Shown: positions 25,769 through 35,400, numbered from the stretch's first letter. The stretch is 64,000 bases of DNA from Flavobacteriaceae bacterium PS02336 (GCA_029960065.1 JASCOF010000006.1:124001-188000); one strand, 5' to 3'. The notes: a model not told the origin generated them from the sequence alone. Translations and numbers: made by a program.

Positions 25769-26001
25769 CACAATCATTCATCGCTATAAAGTTAAAACAC
25801 TTTTCTCATTTTACCCTGCGCAAAATTTGGGTAGGATAACACAAATATAAAATCTAATCAACTAAGGATCATAAGTAAAATTTACCTATCATCACTCAAT
25901 CCAATTTTTGATTCTATCGAAGATAAGACGGTTTTCCCTCAATGTCATGGACATAATATGGTCATGAAAACGGTATTAAAAATATTGATATGCTCCAGTA
26001 T

Positions 26002-26319
26002 TCATTTATCTTCTTTCTTTTCATTGAGCATTCTGTATATTTCATCCAGAACTTCTATTTCTGCACTTGGAATTAGCTGAAGTGCAAGCTCCAGAACAGA
26101 GCCTATATAAATCTCCCTGTTATCAAGTTCATCCGAATAAATGATGTTCAGGCACATTCTAATGAGATTCACTCCAAGACACGTCATATCCGTGTAGCCG
26201 TAAAATCTTATCTCGCGTATTGATTCCCCGTCTTTGTCCTTGACAGGCTTCAGAAGCTTAAAATGATAAGATGCAAAATCTTTAAATTCGTCCAATGTTT
26301 TTATTTTGTCGGTTTCCAT
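26002..26319 (-). CDS. Unknown helical protein, paralogue of the 26349 gene
   Basis: The 105-residue soluble protein begins METDKIKTLDEFKDFASYHF and shares with its upstream neighbour an IREIRFYGY / AEIRVYGY strand, a central VNLIRMCLN / RNLMKLCI helix, and a LELALQL-ELEFLNEI-like C-half (YIGSVLELALQLIPSAEIEV). The two are tandem duplicates with a 29-bp gap and belong to the HEPN gene cluster. I do not recognise a family. Acidic, small and Cys-poor, it could be a partner or antitoxin of the HEPN protein; this is inference from context only. Confidence 0.7.
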   Translation of the reverse strand: METDKIKTLDEFKDFASYHFKLLKPVKDKDGESIREIRFYGYTDMTCLGVNLIRMCLNIIYSDELDNREIYIGSVLELALQLIPSAEIEVLDEIYRMLNEKKEDK

Positions 26320-26348
26320 AATTTTAAAATATTAAATCTTAATCTGTG

Positions 26349-26687
26349 CTATTCTGTTTCTTCATTATTTTCTGAAAACAGATCCGTAATCTCATTTAAA
26401 AATTCAAGTTCGTCCACTGGAAATAACTGCAGTGCAATCCCCAGTATAAGCCCCACATCAATGTATTGGTTTTCGATTGTAGGCGGAACTTCTGCGCTGT
26501 CGTGATCTAAAGCGATAATGCACAGCTTCATCAGGTTTCTGACAACAGAACCGAGTTCGCAATAGCCATAAACCCTGATCTCTGCATTATACATACCCCT
26601 TTTATCCTCTGCTTTTTTCAGGGTATTAAGCAGTTTTCCGCTTAACGCCCTGATGTCTTCCAGTTTTTTGATTTTATCGGTTTCCAT
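26349..26687 (-). CDS. Unknown helical protein, paralogue of the 26002 gene
   Basis: The 112-residue soluble protein starts METDKIKKLEDIRALSGKLL and carries AEIRVYGYCELGSVVRNLMK and IDVGLILGIALQLFPVDELE. Identical gene order and N-terminus to the 26002 gene point to tandem duplication. It starts only 12 bp after the stop of the HEPN gene, so the three genes form one leftward operon controlled from the palindromic region at 27618. No known domain is recognised. Confidence 0.7.
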   Translation of the reverse strand: METDKIKKLEDIRALSGKLLNTLKKAEDKRGMYNAEIRVYGYCELGSVVRNLMKLCIIALDHDSAEVPPTIENQYIDVGLILGIALQLFPVDELEFLNEITDLFSENNEETE

Positions 26688-26699
26688 AACTTCATTTTT

Positions 26700-27569
26700 T
26701 TAGGCTGATAAAACTTCCTGCTGATGAACTCCCTCAAGCCTCTCAAGTTCCTTCTGGATCATGGCTTGCGCTTCTTTCATAAAATCACGGCATCTGCCTT
26801 CCATTATTCCATAGTAATCGTAACCATAACTGTTATTTCTGCTGAAGCGAAGCGTGTTTGGATTCTTTTTCAAAATCTTGAACATGTTTTTTTCATCACT
26901 GCTGTTTCTCGGAAAATATTCCGAAGTCAAGGTTGTGAAGTATTCGCACAGCTCAAATAAGTAGCCCAGTGAGAAGTGATTAGGGGTATATCCCAGAAAT
27001 ACCCTTATAAGGGAAAGGCAGGTCTGTTCCACTATCTGGTGAAGTGAACACATTCGTACCTCATATGAAAAATACTGGTCGTTATTATAGATAAGATCCC
27101 AGATCGATTCACTAACATTTCTTCTGTCTCCTGCGTATGCTGAAGTGCTTTTCACATATCTCTTTTCTGGATTCTTAGCCCAGATTATAGGCGATCTGTA
27201 TGCATCTATATGAATCCTCTGCGCATTCTTAAAAATATTCCAGAAGAAATACTGCTGGTCTCCATATAATTTGACGATGTTTCTCAGGCTGTGCATGAGA
27301 ATGGTTACCGTTATCTGTCCTCTTGATCTGCTCTTTATTTTATCGGTGAGGTCATTGCCGATATTATCCTCAAACTCTTCCGCTATGACCAGCAGATAAA
27401 GATGGACATGCTTTTCTTTCTGGACGGGCTTCTGGAAAGGCTCATTAAAAGTATAACTGCTTTTCTTCTCTGCAAAACAGTAAATGCCTATCGGATCGAT
27501 GTTCTGTGAAATAACTCGATAAATCAAGTCGGATGCGGTGTTTTGAATTGCTTTCATAATTTTACTCAT
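26700..27569 (-). CDS. HEPN domain protein with degenerate nucleotidyltransferase-like N-half
   Basis: The 289-residue protein has an N-half (about 20-125) with IDPIGIYCFAEKK and HVHLYLLVIAEEF strands that look like a decayed MNT-type nucleotidyltransferase. The C-half (about 160-285) fits a HEPN helical bundle, with LHQIVEQTCLSLIRVFLGYT followed by PNHFSL. HEPN proteins are often RNases in toxin-antitoxin, Abi and other defence systems. A strict Rx4-6H motif is not clear, so catalysis is uncertain. It heads a leftward operon with two small paralogous proteins. It lies opposite an XRE gene, sharing a palindromic control region. Confidence 0.7.
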   Translation of the reverse strand: MSKIMKAIQNTASDLIYRVISQNIDPIGIYCFAEKKSSYTFNEPFQKPVQKEKHVHLYLLVIAEEFEDNIGNDLTDKIKSRSRGQITVTILMHSLRNIVKLYGDQQYFFWNIFKNAQRIHIDAYRSPIIWAKNPEKRYVKSTSAYAGDRRNVSESIWDLIYNNDQYFSYEVRMCSLHQIVEQTCLSLIRVFLGYTPNHFSLGYLFELCEYFTTLTSEYFPRNSSDEKNMFKILKKNPNTLRFSRNNSYGYDYYGIMEGRCRDFMKEAQAMIQKELERLEGVHQQEVLSA

Positions 27570-27617
27570 TTTAGTTAATACTTGTCTGAAAAATTGTATT
27601 TTTGTTTAACACACAGG

Positions 27618-27668
27618 CAAGTAAGCAATTACTTGTACGGTACGGTATCAAATTTTACCGTACCGTAC
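27618..27668. promoter_or_regulatory. Two overlapping palindromes between HEPN operon and XRE gene
   Basis: The first dyad is CAAGTAA-gcaa-TTACTTG (27618-27635). Its last base starts the second: a perfect 13-bp inverted repeat, GTACGGTACGGTA at 27635-27647 and TACCGTACCGTAC at 27656-27668, with an 8-nt spacer. The arms also contain a direct TACGG repeat. This compact double dyad is a strong candidate operator for the XRE regulator at 27731 and for the divergent HEPN operon. Confidence 0.7.
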
Positions 27669-27718
27669 ATGAGATTTTTTGTATCATACATGAATCCCGC
27701 TTTTTTATTCTTAATTAT

Positions 27719-27726
27719 TATCTTTG
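27719..27726 (+). promoter_or_regulatory. -7 box (TATCTTTG) touching the XRE start
   Basis: The box fits TAnnTTTG and ends only 4 bp before the ATG at 27731, so the transcript may begin at or near the start codon (leaderless mRNA). Confidence 0.5.
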
Positions 27727-27730
27727 AGCT

Positions 27731-28147
27731 ATGAGTACATTAACAAAACCAAACCACATGGGGCGCAAGATCAGCCGTATCCGTGAACTGAAAGACATGA
27801 AACAGGAAGCGCTCGCGCAGGCTATGGGAACAAACCAGCAGACTGTTTCTATTTTGGAAAATAGTGAAGAAATAGATGATGAAAAATTAAAAGAAGTGGC
27901 AAAAGCCCTAGGAGTAAGCGTGGAAGCAATTAAAAATTTTTCTGATGAAGGCGTGATTAATTATTTTAACACTTTTAGTGACAATAGTATTAATCAAGGA
28001 CCAATAGGTAACCAAAATATTTGTCATTTTAATCCTCTTGACAAACTGGTTGAAGTTTACGAAGAAAATAAAAAACTTTACGAAAGATTGTTGAAATCTG
28101 AACAAGATAAAATTGAATATTTGGAAAAATTACTAAAAGATAAATAG
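27731..28147 (+). CDS. XRE-type helix-turn-helix regulator
   Basis: The 138-residue protein has an N-terminal HTH (GRKISRIRELKDMKQEALAQ, AMGTNQQTVSILE, about 12-65), an Asn-rich middle (NTFSDNSINQGPIGNQN) and a C-terminal coiled-coil ending LEYLEKLLKDK-like. The same architecture and the same ending occur in the protein at 55345, outside the island. It is placed opposite the HEPN operon and next to a double palindrome, so it probably represses both. A promoter box stands immediately before the ATG, and a strong terminator follows. Confidence 0.88.
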   Translation: MSTLTKPNHMGRKISRIRELKDMKQEALAQAMGTNQQTVSILENSEEIDDEKLKEVAKALGVSVEAIKNFSDEGVINYFNTFSDNSINQGPIGNQNICHFNPLDKLVEVYEENKKLYERLLKSEQDKIEYLEKLLKDK

Positions 28148-28175
28148 GTTTTTTTTTAAAGATATATTAATTCAA

Positions 28176-28209
28176 AAAAATAAAGAGACTCGTTAGTCTC
28201 TTTATTTTT
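28176..28209 (+). terminator. Hairpin terminator of the XRE gene
   Basis: A 15-bp stem (AAATAAAGAGACT core) with loop CGTT is followed by T-rich sequence. It could also stop leftward transcripts. Confidence 0.85.
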
Positions 28210-28360
28210 TGTTTTCATAATTTTTACTATATCAAATTCTATTGTGGTTTTATTTTTGACGGGTAAAATAATTGGATAAAGAATTAAGTAACCTTTTTAG
28301 GAATTCATGTCTTTGCATTATAATATCCATTGAAAATTATTCTATGCTATATAAGACTGT

Positions 28361-29398
28361 TTATGTCCAGATTTCTTTAAAAATCACTTTTCCAAAAAAA
28401 TAATCCCCTTTAAAATTATCCATAATCATTTGTATCTGAGTGCCTTCTTTCATCATAAGATCTTCTAAATTTGGGGGAGATAAAAAGGAAACAAGTTTTA
28501 AATATTCATTAATTACACTTTTATAATCTATTTTTAGTTTGAATAAATTCTGATCACTTGAATTAACTTCTTCTATATTAAAATCCAAATTCTCAAATTC
28601 TTTCCTATAACCATATAAAGATTCTGAAATGGGGTCATTAATTATTACCCCCTCAAGTAAAGGTATCTCAATGTTAACTGCTTTTATTTCCAATTCAAGA
28701 TTAATTTTTGCTATTGTCTTGTGTTTAAATATCCTTTTTGCAATTTTATGATCTACACCAATATCAATTTTATGATTGTTCATAAAACATTCAATACCAG
28801 TCTCAGTAAAGCTATATATTTTCTGGTAATTTGTATTTATAAAATTAGACCACATAAACGACTCATTAATATATTCTTCAATAGTATTTTTTTCCTCTTG
28901 TGTGGTACTAAGTTTTATAGAATTTTTGTCTATCATTAAACCTGAATCATCAAAAAACATCAGATCAATAGCCTTTACTTTTAAAAATGAAACAGTATAA
29001 TAATGAACCTGAGCTAACTTTTTAATAAAGTTTTCATCTATTTTAATAGATGTCTGCACAACAATCCCATAAGCTTGTGCTTTCAAAATTGCAGGTTTAG
29101 TAAATGAATTTGTTGTTGTCGCTATGGTAATATCTATACCTAAATCATTTTTTTTCGTGGCAAGTTGCTCAATCCACGTGACATCCTGCACTGTGTTTGG
29201 TCGATCCCTACATTCAATGGAAATCTTTCTTTCAATATTTTTTTCATCCTTAAAGCTAATTAATATATCAACCTCCCTTTTTATTCCTGTAATTTTATCT
29301 ATTAAGAAGCTTGGAGACTCAACTTTATATATTGATGGATCAAGCATTCTGTAATACTTTTCATACTCAATCTCAAATTCTCGTCCTTTTCTACTCAT
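28361..29398 (-). CDS. Mrr-like restriction endonuclease-fold protein
   Basis: The 345-residue protein has an N-terminal PD-(D/E)XK-like region: GIKREVDILISF gives Asp44, and ISIECRDRPNTVQDVTWIEQ gives Glu62-x-Arg64 followed by the helix with Gln. The ECR variant replaces the usual E-x-K. A GIDITIATTTNSFTKPAILK strand then resembles the Mrr/DUF2034 core. The C-half (about 150-345) is unknown. It may cut modified or foreign DNA. The gene is single, opposite to the mobilization genes, AT-rich and clearly accessory. Confidence 0.7.
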   Translation of the reverse strand: MSRKGREFEIEYEKYYRMLDPSIYKVESPSFLIDKITGIKREVDILISFKDEKNIERKISIECRDRPNTVQDVTWIEQLATKKNDLGIDITIATTTNSFTKPAILKAQAYGIVVQTSIKIDENFIKKLAQVHYYTVSFLKVKAIDLMFFDDSGLMIDKNSIKLSTTQEEKNTIEEYINESFMWSNFINTNYQKIYSFTETGIECFMNNHKIDIGVDHKIAKRIFKHKTIAKINLELEIKAVNIEIPLLEGVIINDPISESLYGYRKEFENLDFNIEEVNSSDQNLFKLKIDYKSVINEYLKLVSFLSPPNLEDLMMKEGTQIQMIMDNFKGDYFFGKVIFKEIWT

Positions 29399-29439
29399 CT
29401 ATTAATCTTTTGAATGTTTATTACTTTATACTAAATGCA

Positions 29440-29901
29440 TTATTGGATTTGACTAAATATTTTTTTCGCGATTACCTTTCCATCATCAAATTCATTATTA
29501 AAGTGAATTTCTTTCTGATTTAAAGGCCATTTTCCAGTTTTTGTTCTTATAATAAAGACCAGTTCTGACTCAATATTTTCAATTTGTTCCTTGTTTAATG
29601 TTTCTAAGCACCAAACATATAATTGTACTCTTTCCTTTGTTTTCCACTTATAGCCATGATAACCATTTTTCCCATTAGCATTTAGACCATATCTAAATCT
29701 AGAGGTTAAAGATTGTGTTGTTACGCCAATATAAAGAAATAAATTGCCTTCTTTAATTACATAAATTTTTGGAATATTCTTTTTTGTCAATCTTTTATGA
29801 AATGATTTCATATTTGATCCATTTGAATCATCAACAAATGAAGATATCTTGTTTTCAGATAATATTAAAGTTAGTTTATCAAAATCGTTATATTCTTCCA
29901 T
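29440..29901 (-). CDS. GIY-YIG-like nuclease-fold protein
   Basis: The 153-residue protein has IYVIKEGNLFLYIGVTTQSL followed by SRFRYGLN, which fits the GIY...YIG strands and conserved Arg. A Glu-containing helix (IENIESELVFIIRTKTGKWP) and LNQ near the end fit the C-terminal part of the domain. I chose ATG 29901 because it has AGGA 8 bp upstream; a frame from 30030 would extend over a palindrome that is probably regulatory. It lies 41 bp from the Mrr-like gene and may be co-transcribed upstream of it. Function is inferred as DNA cleavage. Confidence 0.6.
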   Translation of the reverse strand: MEEYNDFDKLTLILSENKISSFVDDSNGSNMKSFHKRLTKKNIPKIYVIKEGNLFLYIGVTTQSLTSRFRYGLNANGKNGYHGYKWKTKERVQLYVWCLETLNKEQIENIESELVFIIRTKTGKWPLNQKEIHFNNEFDDGKVIAKKIFSQIQ

Positions 29902-29982
29902 AAATTCCTGTAATGTTCGATTATAAAAATAAACTAAAATTCTAATAAAGTTCTTTAAAAGAAAAAAAAGCAAAGCAAAATA

Positions 29983-30077
29983 TTGGACACAGCCAGAGAA
30001 GTGCGCATAACATTTTTTTTCGTTCCTCAAAAAATGCCCTTCGGGACTTATAGCACTTCACCTGTCTGCTTGTCCAA
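29983..30077. repeat. Nested inverted repeat before the mobilization genes
   Basis: Outer arms TTGGACA (29983) and TGTCCAA (30071), and inner arms GAAGTGC (29998) and GCACTTC (30053), are nested and perfect. The 95-bp span could extrude a long cruciform. It lies about 280 bp before mobC and may be part of the transfer origin or a control region. Confidence 0.5.
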
Positions 30078-30243
30078 TTGAAGACTGCTTTCTTTTTTCC
30101 CTTTTTCTTTTTTTAAGCATTCATTCATTGTAACAGCCTACAGCCATCATGCACATATTTTACGCATGATCCATATAAATATTTTCCTTAAATTAGAAGC
30201 CTGCTTTTAAAAATCTACAAAGATTGCCACGTTTCTGCAATCA

Positions 30244-30280
30244 GCAAGATGAACGGTTGTTTAACAACCGCCTATCTTGC
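30244..30280. other. Candidate oriT palindrome
   Basis: Outer arms GCAAGAT / ATCTTGC enclose a perfect inner hairpin CGGTTGTT-T-AACAACCG. The structure lies 72 bp before mobC. Downstream comes a G/C-rich stretch (CACCCATTGCCTCGGAACTC, then GGCGGTG). Transfer origins of mobilizable elements typically lie just upstream of mob genes and hold such hairpins. No nick site was proven. The rest of the 29902-30351 gap holds only the nested repeat at 29983. Confidence 0.5.
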
Positions 30281-30351
30281 CACCCATTGCCTCGGAACTC
30301 GGCGGTGGAGAAACTTAAAAGCAAAGAGTTTGATAACAATGAAAATGAAAG

Positions 30352-30744
30352 ATGATGAAAAGAGAAAATTCAAACAGAACACGAATCGTGGGACTGCGAT
30401 TCACTCCTTTGGAGTATGCCGAACTGGAAAAAAGATTCAGAGCAAGCACCTGCCGAAAATTAAGTGACCACATCAGAAGCCACTTATTCAACAAACCAAT
30501 TGTAGCCACTTACAGAAACCAGTCTTTAGACGAACTGATGGAAGAGACAGCCGTACTTACTTCCGAATTACGGGCAATCGGCAATAATATCAATCAAATT
30601 GCCCGAAAGATAAACACGCTCAAAACAGTTCCCGATTTCAAAGGACACCTTTATCTGTTCGAAATCCAGAGAAAAAGACTTTTTGATAAAATGGAAGAGG
30701 TCTCAGGCCACACCCAGAAAATAGCAGAAAAATGGTTGCAGTGA
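30352..30744 (+). CDS. mobC: Mobilization protein, MobC family
   Basis: The 130-residue protein has an N-terminal ribbon-helix-helix-like part (RIVGLRFTPLEYAELEKRFR) and the MobC core motif (ELRAIGNNINQIARKIN, about residues 72-88). Such relaxosome accessory proteins bind oriT DNA and help the relaxase. It overlaps the relaxase gene by 13 bp, so translation is coupled. Codon use (more G/C) differs from the AT-rich defence genes that follow, which suggests the mobilization core and cargo have different histories. Confidence 0.9.
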   Translation: MMKRENSNRTRIVGLRFTPLEYAELEKRFRASTCRKLSDHIRSHLFNKPIVATYRNQSLDELMEETAVLTSELRAIGNNINQIARKINTLKTVPDFKGHLYLFEIQRKRLFDKMEEVSGHTQKIAEKWLQ

Positions 30745-31976
30745 TAAAAACAAGCTCGTCCATAAGAGGCATTCTGAATTACAATGAAAATAAAGTTGAG
30801 CTCGGAAAAGCTGAATGCATAAGTGCTGTGAATTATCCGCTGGAACTGGAAAAACTGAATTTCACTTCAAAATTAAAACGCTTTCTGAAACTGGCAGAAC
30901 TCAATACCAATACGAAGCGGAATTCAGTGCATATCTCGCTCAATTTTGATCCCTCGGAGAATCATTCGAAAGAAAAACTGGCAGAAATTGCAGACACTTA
31001 TATGGAAAAACTAGGATTCGGCAGACAGCCCTATCTGGTATATCAGCATCATGATGCGGGACATCCGCACTGCCACATCGTGACAAATAACATTCAGAGA
31101 GACGGAAAAAGAATCGATCTGCATTTACTGGGAGTCAGAAAATCAGAGCCTGCGCGAAAAGAAATTGAAGAAATGTTCGGACTTGTAAAAGCCGAAGGAA
31201 GAAAACAGAAAGAACATTTTTCATTAAATCCGATAGATGTCGGCAGAGTCCAATACGGAAAAGCAGAGTCCAGAAAGGCGATCAATTCAGTTTTAAACAA
31301 GGTTTTATTTGATTACAAATATTCAAGCCTGCCTGAACTCAACGCGGTTTTAAATCTTTATAATGTCCATGCTGACAGAGGAAGCGAGGAATCGAGAGTT
31401 TTTAAAAACAATGGACTGCTTTACAAGATACTTGACCCGAATTCGAAACCGATAGGCGTGCCGATAAAAGCCAGCGAATTCTACAGCAGACCCACCTTAA
31501 AATTTCTGGAAGAAAAATTCAGGATAAATGAGACAAAGAAACAATATGGCAAAAGCCACGTTAAAAATGCTTTGAGACAGGCTTTTTCCGATGAAAGAAT
31601 GACTTCTGTCGAGAGATTATCCGAAAGGCTCAAAGAGCAAGGCATTCATACTATTTTAAGAAAAAGCAGTGAGGGAAAACTTTATGGAATTACTTTTATC
31701 GACTTTAAAACACAGTCGGTTGTCAATGGAAGCAGTCTGGGAAAAGAATTCAGCGCAAAAGGAATTCAGAAAAGCTGTGCAATGAACATTCTTGCACTTG
31801 AAAGGAAATACCAAAAATCTAATTCTACCGCTTCAGAAAAATTTCAAAATCTCGAATCGCAAGAGTATGTAAAAGAAAATCTTTCTGATATACTGCTCCG
31901 AGGAGAAAAAATAGATGATTATGTTTCTAAACAGTTTAAACAAAAAAAGAAAAAGAGACCTTCTAAGGGATTATAA
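30732..31976 (+). CDS. mobA: Relaxase/mobilization nuclease
   Basis: The 414-residue protein has the MobA/VirD2-type relaxase domain. The His triad is seen in YQHHDAGHPHCHIVTNNIQR (about residues 100-119). The N-terminus MVAVIKTSSSIRGILNYNEN fits Bacteroidota relaxases. It should nick oriT, bind the 5' end covalently and lead single-strand transfer. No type IV coupling protein or conjugation genes are in the window, so the element would need helper functions. The region after about residue 180 is helical and ends in a basic tail (KKKKRPSKGL). Confidence 0.92.
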   Translation: MVAVIKTSSSIRGILNYNENKVELGKAECISAVNYPLELEKLNFTSKLKRFLKLAELNTNTKRNSVHISLNFDPSENHSKEKLAEIADTYMEKLGFGRQPYLVYQHHDAGHPHCHIVTNNIQRDGKRIDLHLLGVRKSEPARKEIEEMFGLVKAEGRKQKEHFSLNPIDVGRVQYGKAESRKAINSVLNKVLFDYKYSSLPELNAVLNLYNVHADRGSEESRVFKNNGLLYKILDPNSKPIGVPIKASEFYSRPTLKFLEEKFRINETKKQYGKSHVKNALRQAFSDERMTSVERLSERLKEQGIHTILRKSSEGKLYGITFIDFKTQSVVNGSSLGKEFSAKGIQKSCAMNILALERKYQKSNSTASEKFQNLESQEYVKENLSDILLRGEKIDDYVSKQFKQKKKKRPSKGL

Positions 31977-32129
31977 AAAGTTAAGTATATGAAATACTCT
32001 TTTAAACATGTCGAATTATTGCATCTCAAGTATAATTTTACACTACGCAAAAAGACGGGAGATTTTCAGTGGACATTTTTTTATAACTCCATGTACATTT
32101 TAAAATACTATATAGCTAAATTTACACAC

Positions 32130-32161
32130 AAATACAGTGTTTTATTACACCGAAATACAGT
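32130..32161. promoter_or_regulatory. Paired operator-like sites before the controller gene
   Basis: AAATACAGT occurs at 32130 and 32153, 23 bp apart (about two helix turns). Each is one half of a near-palindrome around ATAC-A-GTAT. The second site merges with TATATTG, a near-match to a -7 box. The arrangement is that of an autoregulated controller promoter. The 31977-32222 gap shows no convincing gene. Confidence 0.55.
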
Positions 32162-32222
32162 ATATTGCATCCCTTAAAGCTTTTATTTTAGAAAGTTGTA
32201 AACTATTTATAATTAATTGACT

Positions 32223-32426
32223 ATGAATAGAATTAAAGAGATATTGGAACAGAAGGGTATTAAACAGACGTGGCTTGCAGAGCAACTTGGCAAAAGCTAT
32301 AACATTGTTAATGGCTATGTGCAGAATAGACAGCAACCACGTTTAGAAGTACTATACGACATTGCAAAAATATTGGATGTTTCAGTAAAAGAATTATTAA
32401 TTGAAATTAAAGACGAAAATAATTGA
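32223..32426 (+). CDS. Small XRE regulator, controller-like
   Basis: The 67-residue protein is only an XRE helix-turn-helix (MNRIKEILEQKGIKQTWLAE, QLGKSYNIVNGYVQNRQ, then PRLEVLYDIAKILDV). Size and position match restriction-modification controller proteins. I chose the ATG at 32223; the frame also opens at TTG 32217. Its stop lies 3 bp before the helicase ATG, so it is the first gene of the defence operon. The paired sites at 32130 are candidate operators. Confidence 0.88.
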   Translation: MNRIKEILEQKGIKQTWLAEQLGKSYNIVNGYVQNRQQPRLEVLYDIAKILDVSVKELLIEIKDENN

Positions 32427-32429
32427 TTG

Positions 32430-35400
32430 ATGAGCACAAAGTTTTTTACAAATACAGAAGAAAATACAGTTTTCCATAAATTCAAAGGTATACTTGAAAA
32501 TATGAAAGATGTATTTGCCTTTCATGCTGTGGTAGGTTATTTTCGTTCATCAGGCTATTTTACATTACAGCCTTATTTAACGAATATCAAGGATATAAAA
32601 ATACTGGTCGGTATAAATGTCGATCAAATGTTTTCAGATGCTCAGAAAAAAGGTCTATTATATTTTGGAGATGAAGAAAAGACGAAAGAAGAATTTTTAA
32701 ACTGGTTTATACAGGATTTAAAGGAAGCTAAATATTCTAAAGAAGTAGAAGAAGGTATTTTACAATTTATCCAAGATATTATTGATGGTAAAATAGAAGT
32801 GCGAGCACATAACTCAAAGGCAATTCATGCCAAATTTTATCTTTTTTTACCCGAATTGCATTCCCAACATTCAGACGGCTGGGTGATCATGGGATCTTCT
32901 AATCTTACGGAAGCAGGTTTAGGCATTAAAAAATCCCCTAATTATGAATTGAATATCGCATTAAAGGATTTTGATGATGTTGAATTTACGAAAATAGAGT
33001 TTCAAAAACTTTGGCAACAATCAACAACTATTTTGCCTGCTGATATTTTACAGTATAAGAAGAAAACACATATTGGACAAATCTTTACTCCCTTTGAAAT
33101 TTATCTTAAATTCTTAATCGAATATTTTGGAAACAACATTGATTATGACCCTGACACTGTTGGGGATTTGCCCAAGAGTTATAAAAAACTAAGTTATCAG
33201 ATAGATGCTGTTAATCAAGGGTTTCAGATGTTAATGGATCATAATGGTTTCTTTTTAGCAGATGTTGTAGGTCTCGGCAAGACTATTATCGCTTCTATGA
33301 TTGCTAAGCGATTTCTGGTTGCCAACGGTTCTTTAAACACCAAAATATTAGTCGTTTATCCTCCTGCATTGGAAAAAAACTGGAAATCCACTTTTAGGAT
33401 GTTTGGAATTGACAGACATACTAAATTCGTTACTAATGGGCGTTTAGAGAAAATAGTTAATGGAGAAGATATGAATTATTGGGCTAAAGAAGAGTATGAT
33501 TTAATATTGGTTGATGAGGCGCACAAATATAGAAATCATACTTCACAAGCTTTTGGACTATTGCAGCGTATTTGCAAAGCTCCAAGAAATGGCGAAGGAT
33601 TAGTTACAGGAAAAAATAAAAAGGTAATATTAATTTCAGCCACTCCACTTAATAATAGACCGCAGGATCTCTATTATCAATTATTATTGTTCCAAGATGC
33701 AAGGAGAAGTACACTTCCCATTACTAATCTTCAATCCTTCTTTGGTCCTATCATTCGGGAATATAAAGACGTGATGAGAGAAGACGAGCCCAATGTTGAA
33801 AAAATTCGTGAATTATACAATATAATTCGCGAAAAAGTCATTTCTCAAATTACCGTTAGAAGAACAAGAAGAGATTTAGCAAATTATCCAAAATATCTTG
33901 AAGATTTAAAAGAACAAGGTATTGTTTTTCCTGAAATAGCACCTTTACGTACTGTGGGCTATAGTCTAAATGCTAAGTTAAGTAAGCTTTTTTATCATAC
34001 AATATTCTATTTGACTGATGATGATAAAATAAAATATTATCGCTATCAAGCGATCCGTTTTTTGAGAGAAGATTTACAAGATGCTTATTATGATCAAGCT
34101 GTTTTGATTTCTAAATCCTTGGCTGGAATCATGAAAACATTAATGGTTAAGAGATTGGAAAGTAGTTTTCATGCATTCCAAATCACGCTAAACAATCTTT
34201 TAGTATCCACTCAAAGAATGATTAAAATGTTTGAGAGTGATAAGGTCTTGATTGCTCCAGACCTTAATATTAATGAATTGATAGAGAAAGGCTTTTCCAT
34301 GGAAGATATAGAAAGCCTTATTATAGAATTAAGTACAGAGAAACCGAAGAATAACATTTTCAAAGCAGAAGATTTTGAACCTGAATTATTAGCTGGCTTA
34401 AGAAAAGACCAAATTTTATTACAAGAGCTTAGTAATGAATGGGCTAAAGTAAAAGAAGATCCCAAATTTGAAGAACTATTCTTAGCGCTAGAAAATGAAT
34501 TACTAAACAAAGATAGAAATCCGACAGGACAACTTATTTTATTTACAGAAAGTAATGACACGGCAGATTATCTTGCGGAAAAATTAGAAAAACGTATTGG
34601 GAAAGGAGTACTGAAGGTTTCTTCAGCAAATCGAAATAAAATATTTGAAACAATTCAGGAGAATTTTGATGCTAATTTCATTGGTAAAAGAAAGGACGAC
34701 TATCAAATTTTGATAACAACCGATGTTTTAGCAGAGGGTGTAAATTTACATCGAGCTAATGTTTTGGTTAATTACGATACCCCTTGGAATGCCACAAGAT
34801 TGATGCAACGAATTGGAAGAATTAATCGAATAGGAAGCGTTGCTGGTGTGGTATATAACTATATATTTTATCCTTCACAGCAGGGAGATGAGGAGATTAA
34901 GTTGTATAAAAATGCATTATTAAAGTTACAGGGGTTTCATTCTGCTTTTGGTGAAGATGCTCAAGTTTTTACACATGAAGAATTAATCGAACAATTTGAG
35001 CTTTTCAAAGAAGGAATGCCAGATGAAGAGGATAAACGATTACTTTATTTAAGATTTATCAGGGAGTTTAAAGACTCAAATCCACGAGAATTTAAACGTA
35101 TTAAAAACTTTCCGTTAAAAGCACGTACTGCCCGAAAAAACGAAAATACTATAGCAGAAGAAAAAAAAGACGCTACCTTAATTTTTTTAAAATCGCCCTA
35201 TAAATTGGAATTTTATGCTGTTACTAAAGGTAATAAGGTAACACCTTTGACATTTTTGGAAGCTGCCGAAAGATTCGAAGCAAAAGTAAACGAACAAGGA
35301 TATGATATTCCAGTTAGTCACTATAATAATGTACAAGCAGCATTAGAAGAATTTGATAAAGATTTCTTAGGAGCGATCACATTGACTGTCACCACTACGG

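Noticed and set aside
30249..30467. Small plus-strand frame before mobC
   Set aside because: It runs over the candidate oriT hairpin and then shadows mobC in another frame.
31989..32177. 62-codon frame between mobA and the XRE controller
   Set aside because: It covers the operator-like sites, has no recognisable motif and no ribosome site; probably chance.
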